Shown here: positions 33,341-44,399 of the stretch, in pieces
How positions within the stretch are numbered: position 1 is the first letter of the stretch
Layout of the letters: each line of letters starts with the position of its first letter
Source of the DNA: Diabrotica undecimpunctata
Taxonomy: Eukaryota; Arthropoda; Insecta; Coleoptera; Chrysomelidae
Direction of reading: 5' to 3'
DNA length: 64,000 nucleotides
Assembly (NCBI RefSeq): GCF_040954645.1
Contig: NC_092803.1
Span: forward strand, 84,058,417 to 84,122,416
Position numbers and translations under genes: made by a program
Notes under the pieces: generated by a model
The model's input: the letters and a program-made list of their open reading frames with translations, nothing else
Database searches by the model: none
Told to the model about the DNA's origin: nothing

Positions 33341-35532
33341 GACCACAAAGATAACGTTTAACAGGTCAGCACTTGCACGGCTAGCCTTCCATTTGACTGA
33401 ACAACGCGTTATGATGTCTTGCTTATAAAATGATGTTATTTACTTCACAGATGAGGTTATTAATAATTTTCATATTACATTTAAATCATTTATTGACACA
33501 ACTTAAACTGCTATGATATTTAGATCCACAAAGGACTTTTTTCTTGAAGCAAGCACATCTCATGGTACGGCAATGTTTTTGTACTGGTTTTCACGAACAT
33601 TTTTGAAAATCTTGCCTCCCAAACTTTGATTATATAGTCACAGCTTCTTGTAAAGATATCGGAGTATCTAAAATTTCATCATCATAGCTTTCCGTTGACG
33701 TTGAGTGCAATTCTTGTCGCATAAACCAATTTTTAATAGTTCCTGTTTTTGTGCCTATGCTATAAACTGCATTTCTAAAATTCACAATTTTTCCCTTGAT
33801 ATTTTTGGTGTCCAAAGGTCCACGATCCACTATTGGTACACTTACCAGGAAACTACTGCCAATAAGTAGAGGTGTCAGTTTTTTGCTGTGTTCTCAACCA
33901 TTTTTTCAGCTGCACGTTTTAAACTTTTATGGGCCTCATTTCTCTGAAATAGTATTTTTCTTCCTTTTTGCATCTAAAACACAGTACTGTGGAACCAAAA
34001 CCTTCCTCTCCTACTACAGACAATCCACATGTGACATGAACAGAATTAATGCAAGACTTACAGCTATGGCCGCTAGTGGTAGAATTCTGACATATGACAC
34101 AAATTGGTTCAATGTACTCAGTCCTCTTTTACTGACTAGATTCTTCGTCACTGTTATTACTATCAACATTTGTAGAGTAATTGTCGCCTATATTTGAGGA
34201 ACTAGGTTCAGCCATTATAATTTCTAAATGAACATTATTACTAATTAGATTCGTATCAGTATTATTGATTTCATAATTCTCAGGATTTTCAGGTTGTTCG
34301 AGTAATGTCTCCGTAATTTCAGTTTCATCATTCCATGATATATTCGTTCTCTCGGTGTTTTTTAAACTATGATACCGTATCTCAGCACTATCGTCACATT
34401 TCCCATTTTTTAATTTTTGTAAGTGTGCTTCTGTTTTAATGTTCATCAACAATTGGGAGGGTATATTAGTACCTTTTAAACCAGCTTTAGGATAACTCCA
34501 AACAATGCTTTATAAGGAGACCTCCCGATGATTCGATGAAATCAAAAATTTTTTTGGTACTGACAAAACAAACAACCAATAGACCACCTGGTCGAATTTT
34601 TGTCCGTCATCCAAGAACGTATCATACTTTCCATGTCCTGGTTGCTACGTTCAACGTTGCCCTGAGTTTGAGGGCGCCTTGGGCTACCATGTACAATTTT
34701 GCAATCGGGCCAGAGTGCAACCAGTTCTTCTATCACTTTAGCCGTAAACTCTCGTCCATTGTCAGATTGTAAAATATATGGAGCACCAAAAATCAAAAAA
34801 TATTTCCATAAGCTTCATTGCTACCTCACTGGCCATTTTCGTTTTCAGTGGACGGAGGTTCAAAAATTTTGTAGCCTTATCTTGGTAATTGAGTAGCCAC
34901 TTATATTCGCAATCAGCACAAGATTTTGAACTACCATTTTTGATACTGTATAATCATTAAAAATTACTTTTTCTGAGTGTAAAATGTCAGGCGCCTTTTC
35001 TCTCAGTGTAGAATAAATAATGTAAACGTCCCATTCTGTCGTTTCTGACTTATGTAACAGTATTGTTTACATATAATAGCAAATTATTTGTTAAAATAAT
35101 AAAATTACAATAATTACCTTGACGGGAATTTTCATGATCAGTCAGTTTATCTTCAAAGTTTTCATTAAATTTGAGCTCCGTTGAATTGCTCGTAACCAAC
35201 TCCATTATCTCTGATTTCTAAAAACACTAGGACTTATTTTGATTCCATTTTTATCATTTTAGCTCACACCCGTTAAACAAGAACAACAGTGGTAGTCACC
35301 ATATTCTAAACAATGTGTTGAATCACTTTTGAATATTATCATAAAGATTCGACTTAATACTTAGTCTTTCGGTTGAATGGTTCTGTTTTCAATCAGCCAT
35401 GTCGTTGAACTTTTTAATTGCATAAAAATTCGACAAAATAACTAGTTGTGTGATTGAATGGCGTTATTCAATCAAAGTGCTAGCTGTTTAATCGAACTGC
35501 TAAATTTAACCATCTGGCTGCGACATATGTCC

Positions 35533-35535
<3 letters not shown>
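33340..35535 (-). mobile_element. Integrase element B' (KRBA2/Ginger-like), fuller copy
   Basis: About 2.2 kb between two (TA)n arrays. Its ends form imperfect inverted repeats of about 75 bp: cgaccacaaagataacg..., with gactgaacaacgcg on one side, answered by a cgcagccagatgg..., gattgaataacgcc pattern read inward from 35535. The minus strand encodes an integrase core and the same C-terminal region as unit B. TIRs plus a gypsy-like integrase is the layout of Ginger-type DNA transposons. Clade assignment is inference. Confidence 0.6.
33600..34900 (-). pseudogene. KRBA2-like integrase remnant
   Basis: From high to low coordinates on the minus strand: YKWLLNYQDKATKFLNLRPL (about 34895), GAPYILQSDNGREFTAKVIE (about 34785) with the second catalytic Asp, and PQTQGNVERSNQDME (about 34690) with the catalytic Glu about 36 residues later. 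Then IGRSPYKALFG (about 34530, after a stop) and an acidic-Ser/Asn linker (34452-34129). The Cys/His segment, VDRGPLDTKNIKGK, IKNWFMRQEL and a Cys-rich end follow. Several frameshifts and stops. The first catalytic Asp was not located. Strand transfer of the element ends would be its role. Confidence 0.65.

Positions 35536-35605
<70 letters not shown>
35533..35605. repeat. (TA)n microsatellite between B' and C
   Basis: About 73 bases. It separates the inverted repeat end of B' from that of C. Confidence 0.9.
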
Positions 35606-35607
<2 letters not shown>

Positions 35608-35691
35608 AATGCAAGTGGGATAAAACTCACTGTAAATGAGGATATCGGTCAAGGAGAAATAAAAAATGAAAAAACTATTTCAATATTTTAA

Positions 35692-35734
35692 TAGAAAACG
35701 TTTCGTGCAGTATTTCTGCACTTCTTCAGTTCTA
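35692..35734 (-). ncRNA. Hammerhead-ribozyme-like motif (element C, left arm)
   Basis: On the minus strand: stem I strand TAGAA, CTGAAGA box, one extra A, stem II GTGCAG/CTGCAC, GAAA box, palindromic stem III ACGT, position 17 T, stem I' TTCTA (5 bp). This is a type I layout with a minimal stem III, as described for Penelope-like elements. The palindromic stem III suggests pairing between two RNAs. Not tested; the extra base before stem II departs from the consensus. Confidence 0.65.
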
Positions 35735-36539
35735 ATGATTGTTAAGTCATATAAAGATGCCAAACAATGTCAAATGCATAGGTTTAGGTGTTAGAACATA
35801 CATTTAAAAATTACAATAAAAATACAGTAAAAAACACATTAAGAGTTTTTTCTAAATTTATACAAATATTAAAAAGTCACAAAAATGTCACAGTATGTTA
35901 ACAAGAAAACAATATAATATGATATAATATTTCTATTCTATCGCTGATGTACAATATAACGAAACGTGAAGCCAAGAGAAAAAGTAACCTGTTTTAATTA
36001 GAGCTTAGGTACACAATTTAAAAAAAAATATAAAAAAAGGCATGGAAAGTTAACTTTATTATTAGATACACCAAAGAAATTAAAAAAAGCACCTTTTAAC
36101 GGATAGGGCTCGACTATTGCGAAAAGAAAAACAAAAATTATTATGGCTTCCTATATATGGAAATCAGACTTCGTATGAAAAGTTAACTGGATAAAAGTTA
36201 CTCGTTAAGCAGTACAGAATAGAAAAGTCAAATTTTTATAAATCTGGATTAAAAAGGAAGGTTGAAAATATTTAGGTACAGATGACCATTGAACACGTAA
36301 TTGTGTTGTGTTGGGGAACCTAGAATTACGTGAATATACTCAGGGATAGAATAGAAATATTATATTATATTGTTTTCTTGTTAACATACTGTGACATTTT
36401 TGTGACTTTTTAATGTTTGTATAAATTTAGAAGAAACTCTTAATGTGTTTTCTACTGTATTTTATTGTAATTTTTAAATGTATATTCTAACACCTAAACC
36501 TATGCTTTTGACATTATCTTTATATGTCTTTACAATCAT

Positions 36540-36582
36540 TAGAACTGAAGAAGTGCAGAAATACTGCACGAAACGTTTTCTA
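36540..36582 (+). ncRNA. Hammerhead-ribozyme-like motif (element C, right arm)
   Basis: Inverse copy of the left-arm motif with every core base kept: TAGAA, CTGAAGA (36545-36551), GTGCAG/CTGCAC, GAAA (36570-36573), ACGT (36573-36576), predicted cleavage after 36577, then TTCTA. Confidence 0.65.
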
Positions 36583-36701
36583 CTAAAATATTGAAGTAGT
36601 TTTTTCATTTTTTATTTCTCCTTGACCGATATCCTCATTTATAGTGAGATTTTTACCCCACTTGCATTGTGTATTTAAATTTAGACGGTCGTACTCCTTT
36701 C

Positions 36702-36708
36702 TATATAC

Positions 36709-36789
<81 letters not shown>
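36702..36789. repeat. (TA)n microsatellite left of the Penelope-like complex
   Basis: About 88 bases, ending directly at the first base of the left Penelope terminus. Confidence 0.9.
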
Positions 36790-36792
<3 letters not shown>

Positions 36793-36845
36793 AACTCTTA
36801 AATATTGGGGAAATCTGCAAGAAAGACTCTAATGAGTATCAATTG

Positions 36846-36899
36846 TTTCGCCGAACGTTTTCGCCAAAGAGAATTAATTTGGCTTCTTCAGGGCTGAAA
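36846..36899 (-). ncRNA. Hammerhead-ribozyme-like motif, intact core (Penelope E1, left end)
   Basis: On the minus strand: TTTCAGCC then CTGAAGA, extra A, stem II GCCAAA/TTTGGC, GAAA, six-base palindromic stem III AACGTT, C at position 17, then GGCGAAA. Stem I is 7 bp with one bulged A. It is the only one of the four Penelope termini here with an unbroken core. Confidence 0.7.
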
Positions 36900-37000
36900 G
36901 AGAATAAATTATAATTAGCTACCATATATTATCTATTAAAACATTATTGATCTTACCGTAACTTAGAATTGTAGAGTTAGAATATTAAAAAACTTTGCTA

Positions 37001-37628
37001 TAGAGCGTTTCACGTTAAGAAAATAACATTGCAGAGATAGGGCCATGTATTTCTTATGGACGATAGAAGCGCAGCGATGCCACGATGAACACAAGCACGA
37101 TTCAGGGTTGTATAATTATTTGTATTTTCGTTTTCACAGACATGTATTAAATTAATGTTTTTTAACGTAATTGACCAAAAGTGTCCATTCGAAACAAGAG
37201 ATGAAAAGTAGGGAAAATGATTTTAATTAAATAAATAGTATTTACAAAAGATAATTTTATTTTATCTTATTTTAATTATAGTAACGACAGTTTATTTGTT
37301 TTTCGGTAAGAATATCATAATACCATGAATCATAGAAATCAGTAGAAAATATTGCTTAGTTAAATCATGCACTTTGCCGGCTATTAAAGATTTAAAAGCA
37401 AATAAACGGACTTTGGAATGCATATATCTAATTACTAATTGCAACTTAAAATAATACGGTGTACGTATGTCAGCGATTTTATGTCGTTCTCTGACTTTAC
37501 AGTTAAATGTTAATTGAAAATGGAAACTCGAAAAATATATCGACAATCTAGTAAACCGCATGCCTGAGAGTTTTGGCAACACTGATGTCCATAAGCCTAA
37601 TGTTATTTTCTTAACGTGGAACGCTGTA
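37001..37628. mobile_element. MITE X inside the Penelope terminus
   Basis: 628 bp with about 28-bp TIRs (TAGAGCGTTTCACGTTAAG and TACAGCGTTCCACGTTAAG) and a TA duplication (36999-37000, 37629-37630). The empty site is preserved in the partner copy near 41800, which proves the insertion. The TA target fits Tc1/mariner-type MITEs. No transposase. Confidence 0.85.
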
Positions 37629-38074
37629 TAGTAACATACTGGTGTTTTTTGTTACTATATGCAAAAAAGTTTTTTTTTAAGGTTTGAAATGTATGGTAGC
37701 TTTGAACTTAAAACGCAAAGGTTTACCCAAGGTTAATCGAAAAACCCAATGTAACTACATTTAAAAGGAGGTAATTCTTTGAATTGTCGGCAATAACTAA
37801 ATTTTTGATTGTTAGAAAGTTTAAAAGTGAGGTTCTGTTTTAGCCAGAACGCATGCGCCGACAAATTCAAGTAGTTCTTATGAATCTTTATGTCGTTAAG
37901 TTTCATTGGTAAAAACGAATGAAATTAAATCCCAGTATAGGGAAATATTATTTTGATTTTCTTTTTTAATTATATTCTATTGTTCATGTATTATTATATC
38001 TTATTGAGATGTATCTAAGAAAAGCAAGGGAATGTTATCTTTTTTAGTTAATGAAAATTAATTATAAAGGTAGG

Positions 38075-39554
38075 TTAGTTGGTAATGGATATATCAGTCA
38101 AGTTAGCTATCTGTGATGTTGTATTGTTCTTGGTATCTGATTTAAGTAAGAAGTGGTATATATCGCTTAGATTCTTAATGTCACTCTTAACATTAATGGA
38201 AAAATCGTTAAGGAAAATATAAGACATTTCAATGAACTCTCTTTTAGATTTATTGTTCTCACGGTGGAGAATTGTAGTGTTAGTATAGTCCATGAGATGA
38301 CCAGTGGAATGGACATGTTTGGCTAATGCACAACGGTCAGGGTGAAGTCAAGAATCACTTTTGTGTAGTGTAATACGTGATTTCAATAATTGAGATGTTT
38401 GGCCGATGTAGGAATTGTTGCAAGAGAGGCATGGAATGTTGTAGACAATGTTACTAAGCCTATCTATGGGAGTCTTATCTTTTATCTTAGAATAAAGATT
38501 ATTAATTGTTAGGGCTGACCTACAAGCCACATTAAGTTTAATGTTGTTATTATTATTACCAAAGCTATTTTCAACACTTTTCAGAATCCTTGTTAACCCC
38601 GGAGTGATATCTCTGAAATATGGTAATGAAAAATATTTGTTGATAGGAGTATCCGAGACTGGGTTCCCACTTAAGACATCAGAATCAGCATTGTTAGTCG
38701 CGAATTAAGGTGAAATATCTTCGTTATGGATAGTATTAAACAAAATCTTATTCACTAATGGTGTTGGATAAGAGTTTGAAATAAAAAGTTTCTGTAGGAT
38801 TTGTAGGTTTTTTGTATGAAATGAAGGATCTAATAGTTTTATTACTCTAGTGAACTGGATGTAGGGGTCATAACCATTGAAAGTATCTCTAATAGTTCAT
38901 CTACCTTGTCATTGGGTATAGCCATAATGATATCATCAACATATTTTTTAATAAATGGAATTTTAAAGGATAGTAAAGGAATGACAGTCTAATACATAAT
39001 CCATAACGTAAGTTGCAATGATAGGAGAAATCTTTGCTACCATAGGGGTACCGAAAGTTTGTTGATAGAATTTACCATTAAATGAAAAGTAAGTGTTGTT
39101 AAAAAAAAATTCGACGATGCTGATGAATCTGTCATAAGACATGGAACAACAACCTCTAATACGGTCCCAGTTGATCTCTATTGATGTCAAACATATTCCT
39201 AGATGAACGTTGCTGAATAAGGATACAACGTCAAGGCTAACGAGGACATAATTTGATGGTAGTATGTAACCATTATATTTATTTACCATCTCAAAGGAAT
39301 CTTTAATGTAATATTGAATTTCATAATTATATGCATTAGTAAGTATGTCTGTAACAAAAGCTGAGATATTTCAATTGGGAGTTCCAATGGAAGCTACTAT
39401 GGGACGAACCGATAGTGTTGGTTTGTGGATTTTTGGCAAAGCATAAAACTTTGCAATGTTCCCATTATATGTTGTTAGTTTTTTCTTTGTGTTACGGTCA
39501 ATCTCATTGGAAGATGCTAAGGATGCGATTAATGTATTGAATTTCCTTTGTAGA
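38075..39554 (-). pseudogene. Penelope-like RT and GIY-YIG endonuclease, minus copy
   Basis: From high to low: KIHKPTLSVRPIVAS (about 39430), LVSLDVVSLFSNVHLG (about 39250, RT block with catalytic Asp), QQTFGTPMVAKISPIIATYV (about 39060), KKYVDDIIMA (about 38945, YVDD intact) and SNIVYNIPCLSCNNSYIGQT (about 38440, the GIY-YIG core). Then LLKSRITLHKSD, an ALAKHVHSTGH block, and KREFIEMSYIF with the endonuclease Glu. Broken by stops and shifts near 39370, 38890, 38700 and 38345. Confidence 0.75.
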
Positions 39555-39556
39555 GA

Positions 39557-41354
39557 AATAGTTATAAAACTAAAACTAAAAAATTTCTTAAATATAATCC
39601 TGAGCTCTTAGTGACAAAAGAAGACAAAGGTAATGTTACAGTCATCTTAGAAAGAACTCACTACTTACAACTGTGTTCTTCTCTCATAGATAATGATAGA
39701 TCTTACGTTTCACTTACATCCAATCCCACTTCTTCTCTACAAAGGAAATGCAATACATTAATCGCATCCTTAGCCTCTTCCAATGAGATTGACCGTAACA
39801 CAAAGAAAAAACTAACAACATATAATGGGAACATTGCAAAGTTTTATGTTTTCCCAAAAATCCACAAACCAACACTATCGGTTCGTCCCATAGTAGCTGA
39901 TACTGAACTCATACTGAAAATATCTCAGCTTTTGTTACAGACATACTTACTAATGCATATAATTATGAAATTCAATATTACATTAAAGATTCCTTTGAGA
40001 TGGTAAATAAATATAATGGTTACATACTACCATCAAATTATGTCCTCGTTAGCCTTGACGTTGTATCCTTATTCAGCAACGTTCATGAAGGATTATGTTT
40101 GACATCAATAGAGATCAACTGGGACCGTGTTAGAGGTTGTTGTTCCATGTCTTATGACAGATTCATCAGCATCGTCGAATTTCTCTTTAACAACACTTAC
40201 TACTCATTTAATGGTAAATTCTATCAACAAACTTTCGGTACCCCTATGGTAGCAAAGATTTCTCCTATCATTGCAACTTACGTTATGGATTATGTATTAG
40301 ACTGTCATTCCTTTACTATCCTTTAAAATTCCATTTATTAAAAAATATGTTGATAATATCATTTTGGCTATACCCAATGACAAGGTAGATGAACTATTAG
40401 ATACTTTCAATGGTTATGACCCCTACATCCAGTTCACTATAGAGAGGGAAGATGGTAATTGGTGCGTCCCCTTTCTCGACATAAGGATGATCAGAAAAAA
40501 CAACAACATTAAAATAGATTGGTATCAAAAACCGACCCATTCTGGTAGATACCTTAACTACCACTCATACCATAATAATTCTACCAAAATCAACTTAATC
40601 AAACATGAAAAATAGAGTAATAAAACTATCAGATCGTTCATTTCATACAAAAAACCTACAAATCCTACAGAAACTTTTTATTTCAAACTCTTATCCAACA
40701 CCATTAGTGAATAAGATTTTGTTTAATATTATCCATAACGAAGATATTTCACCTTCCTTCGCGACTAACAATGCTGATCCTGATGTCTGAAGTGGGAACC
40801 CAGTCTCGGATACTCCTATCAACAAATATTTTTCATTACCATATTTCAGAGATATCACTCCGGGGTTAACAAGGATTCTGAAAAGTGTTAAACATAATGT
40901 GGCTTGTAGGTCAGCCCTAACAATTAATAATCTTTATTCTAAGATAAAAGATAAGACTCCCATAGATAGGCTTAGTAACATTGTCTACAACATTCCATGC
41001 CTCTCTTGCCACAATTCCTACATCGGCCAAACATCTCAATTATTGAAATCACGTATTACACTACACAAAAGTGATTCTCGACTTCACCCTGACCGTTGTG
41101 CATTAGCCAAACATGTCCATTCCACTGGTCATCTCATGGACTATACTAACACTACAATTCTCCACCGTGAGAACAATAAATCTAAAAGAGAGTTCATTGA
41201 AATGTCTTATATTTTCCTTGACGATTTTTCCATTAATGTTAAGAGTGACATTAAGAATCTAAGCGATATATACCACTTCTTACTTAAATCAGATACCAAG
41301 AACAATACAACATCACAGATAGCTAACTTGACTGATATATCCATTAACAACTAA
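39557..41354 (+). pseudogene. Penelope-like RT and GIY-YIG endonuclease, plus copy
   Basis: 39611-40006: TKEDKGNVTVILERTHYL, FYVFPKIHKPTLSVRP. 40000-40326: LVSLDVVSLFSNVHEG and GTPMVAKISPIIATYV. 40350-40615: KYVDNIILAIP, where the catalytic YVDD reads YVDN, and WYQKPTHSGRYLNYHSYH. 40899-41354: an intact GIY-YIG domain (VYNIPCLSCHNSYIGQT, HVHSTGH, KREFIEM). Frameshifts near 39900, 40325 and 40610. The YVDN change alone would be expected to abolish RT activity. Confidence 0.8.
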
Positions 41355-41891
41355 CCTACCTTTATAATTAATTTTCATTAACTAAAAAAGATAACATTCC
41401 CTTGCTTTTCTTAGATACATCTCAATAATACATGAACAATAGAATATAATTAAAAAAGAAAATCAAAATAATATTTCCCTATACTGGGATTTAATTTCAT
41501 TCGTTTTTACCAATGAACCTTAACGACATAAAGATTCATAAGAACTACTTGAATTTGTCAGCGCATGCGTTCTGCCTAAAACAGAACCTCACTTTTAAAC
41601 TTTCTAACAATCGAAAATTTAGTTATTGCCGACAATTCAAAGAATTACCTCCTTTTAAATGTAGTTACATTGGGTTTTTCGATTAACCTTGGGTAAACCT
41701 TTGCGTTTTAAGTTCAAAGCTACCATACATTTCAAACCTTAAAAAAAAAACTTTTTTGCATATAGTAACAAAAAACACCAGTATGTTACTAGCAAAGTTT
41801 TTTAATATTCTAACTCTACAATTCTAAGTTACGGTAAGATCAATAATGTTTTTAATAGATAATATATGGTAGCTAATTATAATTTATTCTC

Positions 41892-41945
41892 TTTCAGCCC
41901 CGAAGAAGCCAAATTAATTCTCTTTGGCGAAAACGTTCGGCGAAA
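41892..41945 (+). ncRNA. Hammerhead-like motif, broken box (Penelope E1, right end)
   Basis: Same sequence as the left-end motif, but the box reads CCGAAGA instead of CTGAAGA. All stems are kept. Predicted inactive because the conserved U is lost. Confidence 0.6.
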
Positions 41946-42006
41946 CAATTGATACTCATTAGAGTCTTTCTTGCAGATGTCCCCAATATTTAAGAGTTTA
42001 CTATTA

Positions 42007-42041
42007 AACTTATCTGCAAAGATTAAATTTCTTTTCTTTTC

Positions 42042-42109
<68 letters not shown>

Positions 42110-42145
42110 GAAAAGAAATTTAATCTTTGCAGATTAGTTAAATAG
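42007..42145. repeat. Palindrome around a (TA)n array
   Basis: Arms of about 40 bases (tctgcaaagattaaattt on the left and its inverse on the right) flank the (TA)n tract 42042-42109, so the array forms the loop of a hairpin between the two Penelope palindromes. Confidence 0.8.
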
Positions 42146-42200
42146 TAAACTCTTAAATATTGGGGAAATCTGCAAGAAATACTCTAATGTGTATCAATTG

Positions 42201-42229
42201 TTTCGCCGAACGTTTTCGCCAAAGAGAAT
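42201..42229 (-). ncRNA. Hammerhead-like remnant (deleted half)
   Basis: Only the GAAAACGTT CGGCGAAA side and part of stem II remain. A deletion between agagaat repeats removed the CTGAAGA box and stem I. Confidence 0.6.
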
Positions 42230-42769
42230 AAATTATAATTAGCTACCATATATTATCTATTAAAACATTATTGATCTTACCGTAACTTAGAATTGTAGAG
42301 TTAGAATACTAAACACTTTGCTAGTAACATAGTGGTGTTTTTTGTTACTATGTGCAAAAAAAGTTTTTTTATAAGGATTGAAATGTATGGCAGCTATGAA
42401 CTTGACACGTAAAGGCTTACCCAAGGTTAATCGAAAAACCCAATGCAACTACATTTAAAAGGAGGTAATTCTTTGAATTGTCGGCAATAACTAAATTTTT
42501 GATTTTTAGATAGTTAAAAGTGAGGTTCTGTTTAAGCCAGAACGCAAGCGCTGACAACTTCATTAGTTCGTATGAATCCTTATGTCGTTAAGGTTCATTG
42601 GTAAAAAATGAATGAATTTAAATCCCAGTAAAGGGAAATATTATTTTGATTTTCTTTATTTAATTATATTATATTGTTCATGTATTATTGAATCTTATTG
42701 AGACGTATCTAAGAAAAGCAAGGGAATGTTATATATTTTTTGTTAATGAAAATTAATTATAAAGGTATG

Positions 42770-43050
42770 TTAGTTGTTAATGGATATATCAGTCAAGTTA
42801 GTTATCTGTGATATAGTATTGTCCTTGGTATCTGATTTAAGTAACAGGTGGTATATATCGCTTAGATTCTTGATGTCACTCTTAACATTAATGGAGAAAT
42901 CGTTAAGGAAAATATAAGACATTTCAATGAACTCTCTTTTAGATTTATTGTTCTCACGGTGGAGAATTGTGATGTTAGTATAGTCCATGAGATGACCAGT
43001 GGAATGGACATGTTTGGCTAATGCACAACGGTCAGGGTGAAGTCGAGAAT
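42770..43050 (-). pseudogene. Penelope GIY-YIG C-terminus, E2 left arm
   Basis: The minus-strand frame with MDYTNITILHREN and KREFIEMSYIF is the end of the GIY-YIG domain. It is cut at the palindrome centre. Confidence 0.7.
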
Positions 43051-43054
43051 CACG

Positions 43055-43339
43055 ACTTCACCTCGACTTCACCCTGACCGTTGTGCATTAGCCAAACATG
43101 TCCATTCCACTGGTCATCTCATGGACTATACTAACATCACAATTCTCCACCATGAGAACAATAAATCTAAAAGAGAGTTCATTGAAATGTCTTATATTTT
43201 CCTTAACGATTTCTCCATTAATGTTAAGAGTGACATCAAGAATCTAAGCGATATATACCACCTGTTACTTAAATCAGATACCAAGAACAATACTATATCA
43301 CAGATAACTAACTTGACTGATATATCCATTAACAACTAA
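43055..43339 (+). pseudogene. Penelope GIY-YIG C-terminus, E2 right arm
   Basis: The mirror of the left arm: LHPDRCALAKHVHSTGH then KREFIEMSYIF and a normal stop at 43337-43339. Confidence 0.7.
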
Positions 43340-43885
43340 CATACCTTTATAATTAATTTTCATTAACAAAAAATATATAACATTCCCTTGCTTTTCTTAG
43401 ATACGTCTCAATAAGATTCAATAATACATGAACAATATAATATAATTAAATAAAGAAAATCAAAATAATATTTCCCTTTACTGGGATTTAAATTCATTCA
43501 TTTTTTACCAATGAACCTTAACGACATAAAGATTCATACGAACTAATGAAGTTGTCAGCGCTTGCGTTCTGGCTTAAACAGAACCTCACTTTTAACTATC
43601 TAAAAATCAAAAATTTAGTTATCGCCGACAATTCAAAGAATTACCTCCTTTTAAATGTAGTTGCATTGGGTTTTTCGATTAACCTTGGGTAAGCCTTTAC
43701 GTGTCAAGTTCATAGCTGCCATACATTTCAATCCTTATAAAAAACTTTTTTTGCACATAGTAACAAAAAACACCACTATGTTACTAGCAAAGTTTTTTAA
43801 TATTCTAACTCTACAATTCTAAGTTACGGTAAGATCAATAATGTTTTAATAGATAATATATGGTAGCTAATTATAATTTATTCTC

Positions 43886-43939
43886 TTTCAGCCCTTAAGA
43901 AGCCAAATTAATTCTCTTTGGCGAAAACGTTCGGCGAAA
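43886..43939 (+). ncRNA. Hammerhead-like motif, broken box (E2 right end)
   Basis: Same as the intact motif at 36846-36899, except that the box is CTTAAGA. Predicted inactive because the conserved G is replaced. Confidence 0.6.
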
Positions 43940-43992
43940 CAATTGATACACATTAGAGTATTTCTTGCAGATTTCCCCAATATTTAAGAGTT

Positions 43993-43995
<3 letters not shown>

Positions 43996-44073
<78 letters not shown>
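43996..44073. repeat. (TA)n microsatellite right of the Penelope-like complex
   Basis: About 78 bases, directly following the Penelope terminus. Confidence 0.9.
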
Positions 44074-44077
<4 letters not shown>

Positions 44078-44399
44078 GGTGAATCGTCAAACAGGCCATA
44101 GGAAACTCAATGGAAAATTCTAAATTGTTGAACTCCTGCTTCCCGAAATACATATTTTACAACAAAAGTCATGGAAAACTATTTGTAGAGGACTAATATC
44201 TGTGTCAAAAACAAATGTTAAAATTGTTCTACGAATTAAACGTATCCCAAAATTTTACAAAAATATAATACATTTTTCAGGCCACCCCTAAAAGTGAGAC
44301 CACAGGCAGTGTAAGAATGTGTATGACGTGTTACGTTTGATCATATTGTAGTTTCTGATATTTGACAATGTTTGAATTGCCAAAAATTTTATTTTGTGA
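44074..44399. other. Non-coding stretch before a transposase remnant
   Basis: No domain recognised. It may be the 5' end of the Tc1/mariner-type element that follows; no TIR could be matched. Confidence 0.35.

Larger units (their letters stand above)
35606..36672. mobile_element. Fold-back element C with about 325-bp inverted arms
   Basis: Left arm 35606-35938 and right arm 36349-36672 are near-identical inverted copies (both start with a GCAAGTGGG stretch read inward), around an approximately 410-bp centre without coding capacity. Each arm carries a hammerhead-like motif, reading outward. The arms resemble the terminal regions of Penelope-like elements (ribozyme followed by a TTTATTTCTCC TTGACCGA module), so C may be a head-to-head dimer of a non-autonomous Penelope-like unit. 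Confidence 0.7.
36790..41999. mobile_element. Head-to-head pair of Penelope-like elements (E1 palindrome)
   Basis: A minus-strand copy (39556 down to 36790) and a plus-strand copy (39557 to 41999) share termini, GIY-YIG and RT sequence and meet near 39556. The minus copy lacks about 180 bp at its 5' side and carries a 628-bp MITE. Penelope-like elements encode an RT joined to a GIY-YIG endonuclease and often sit in inverted or tandem pairs. Confidence 0.8.
42146..43995. mobile_element. Second Penelope-like palindrome (E2), arms about 900 bp
   Basis: Left arm (about 42151-43050) and right arm (about 43055-43995) are almost perfect inverted copies of a Penelope 3' end with the GIY-YIG C-terminus. 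The centre reads cgactt...aagtcg near 43052, with almost no spacer. (TA)n arrays flank both sides. Confidence 0.85.
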
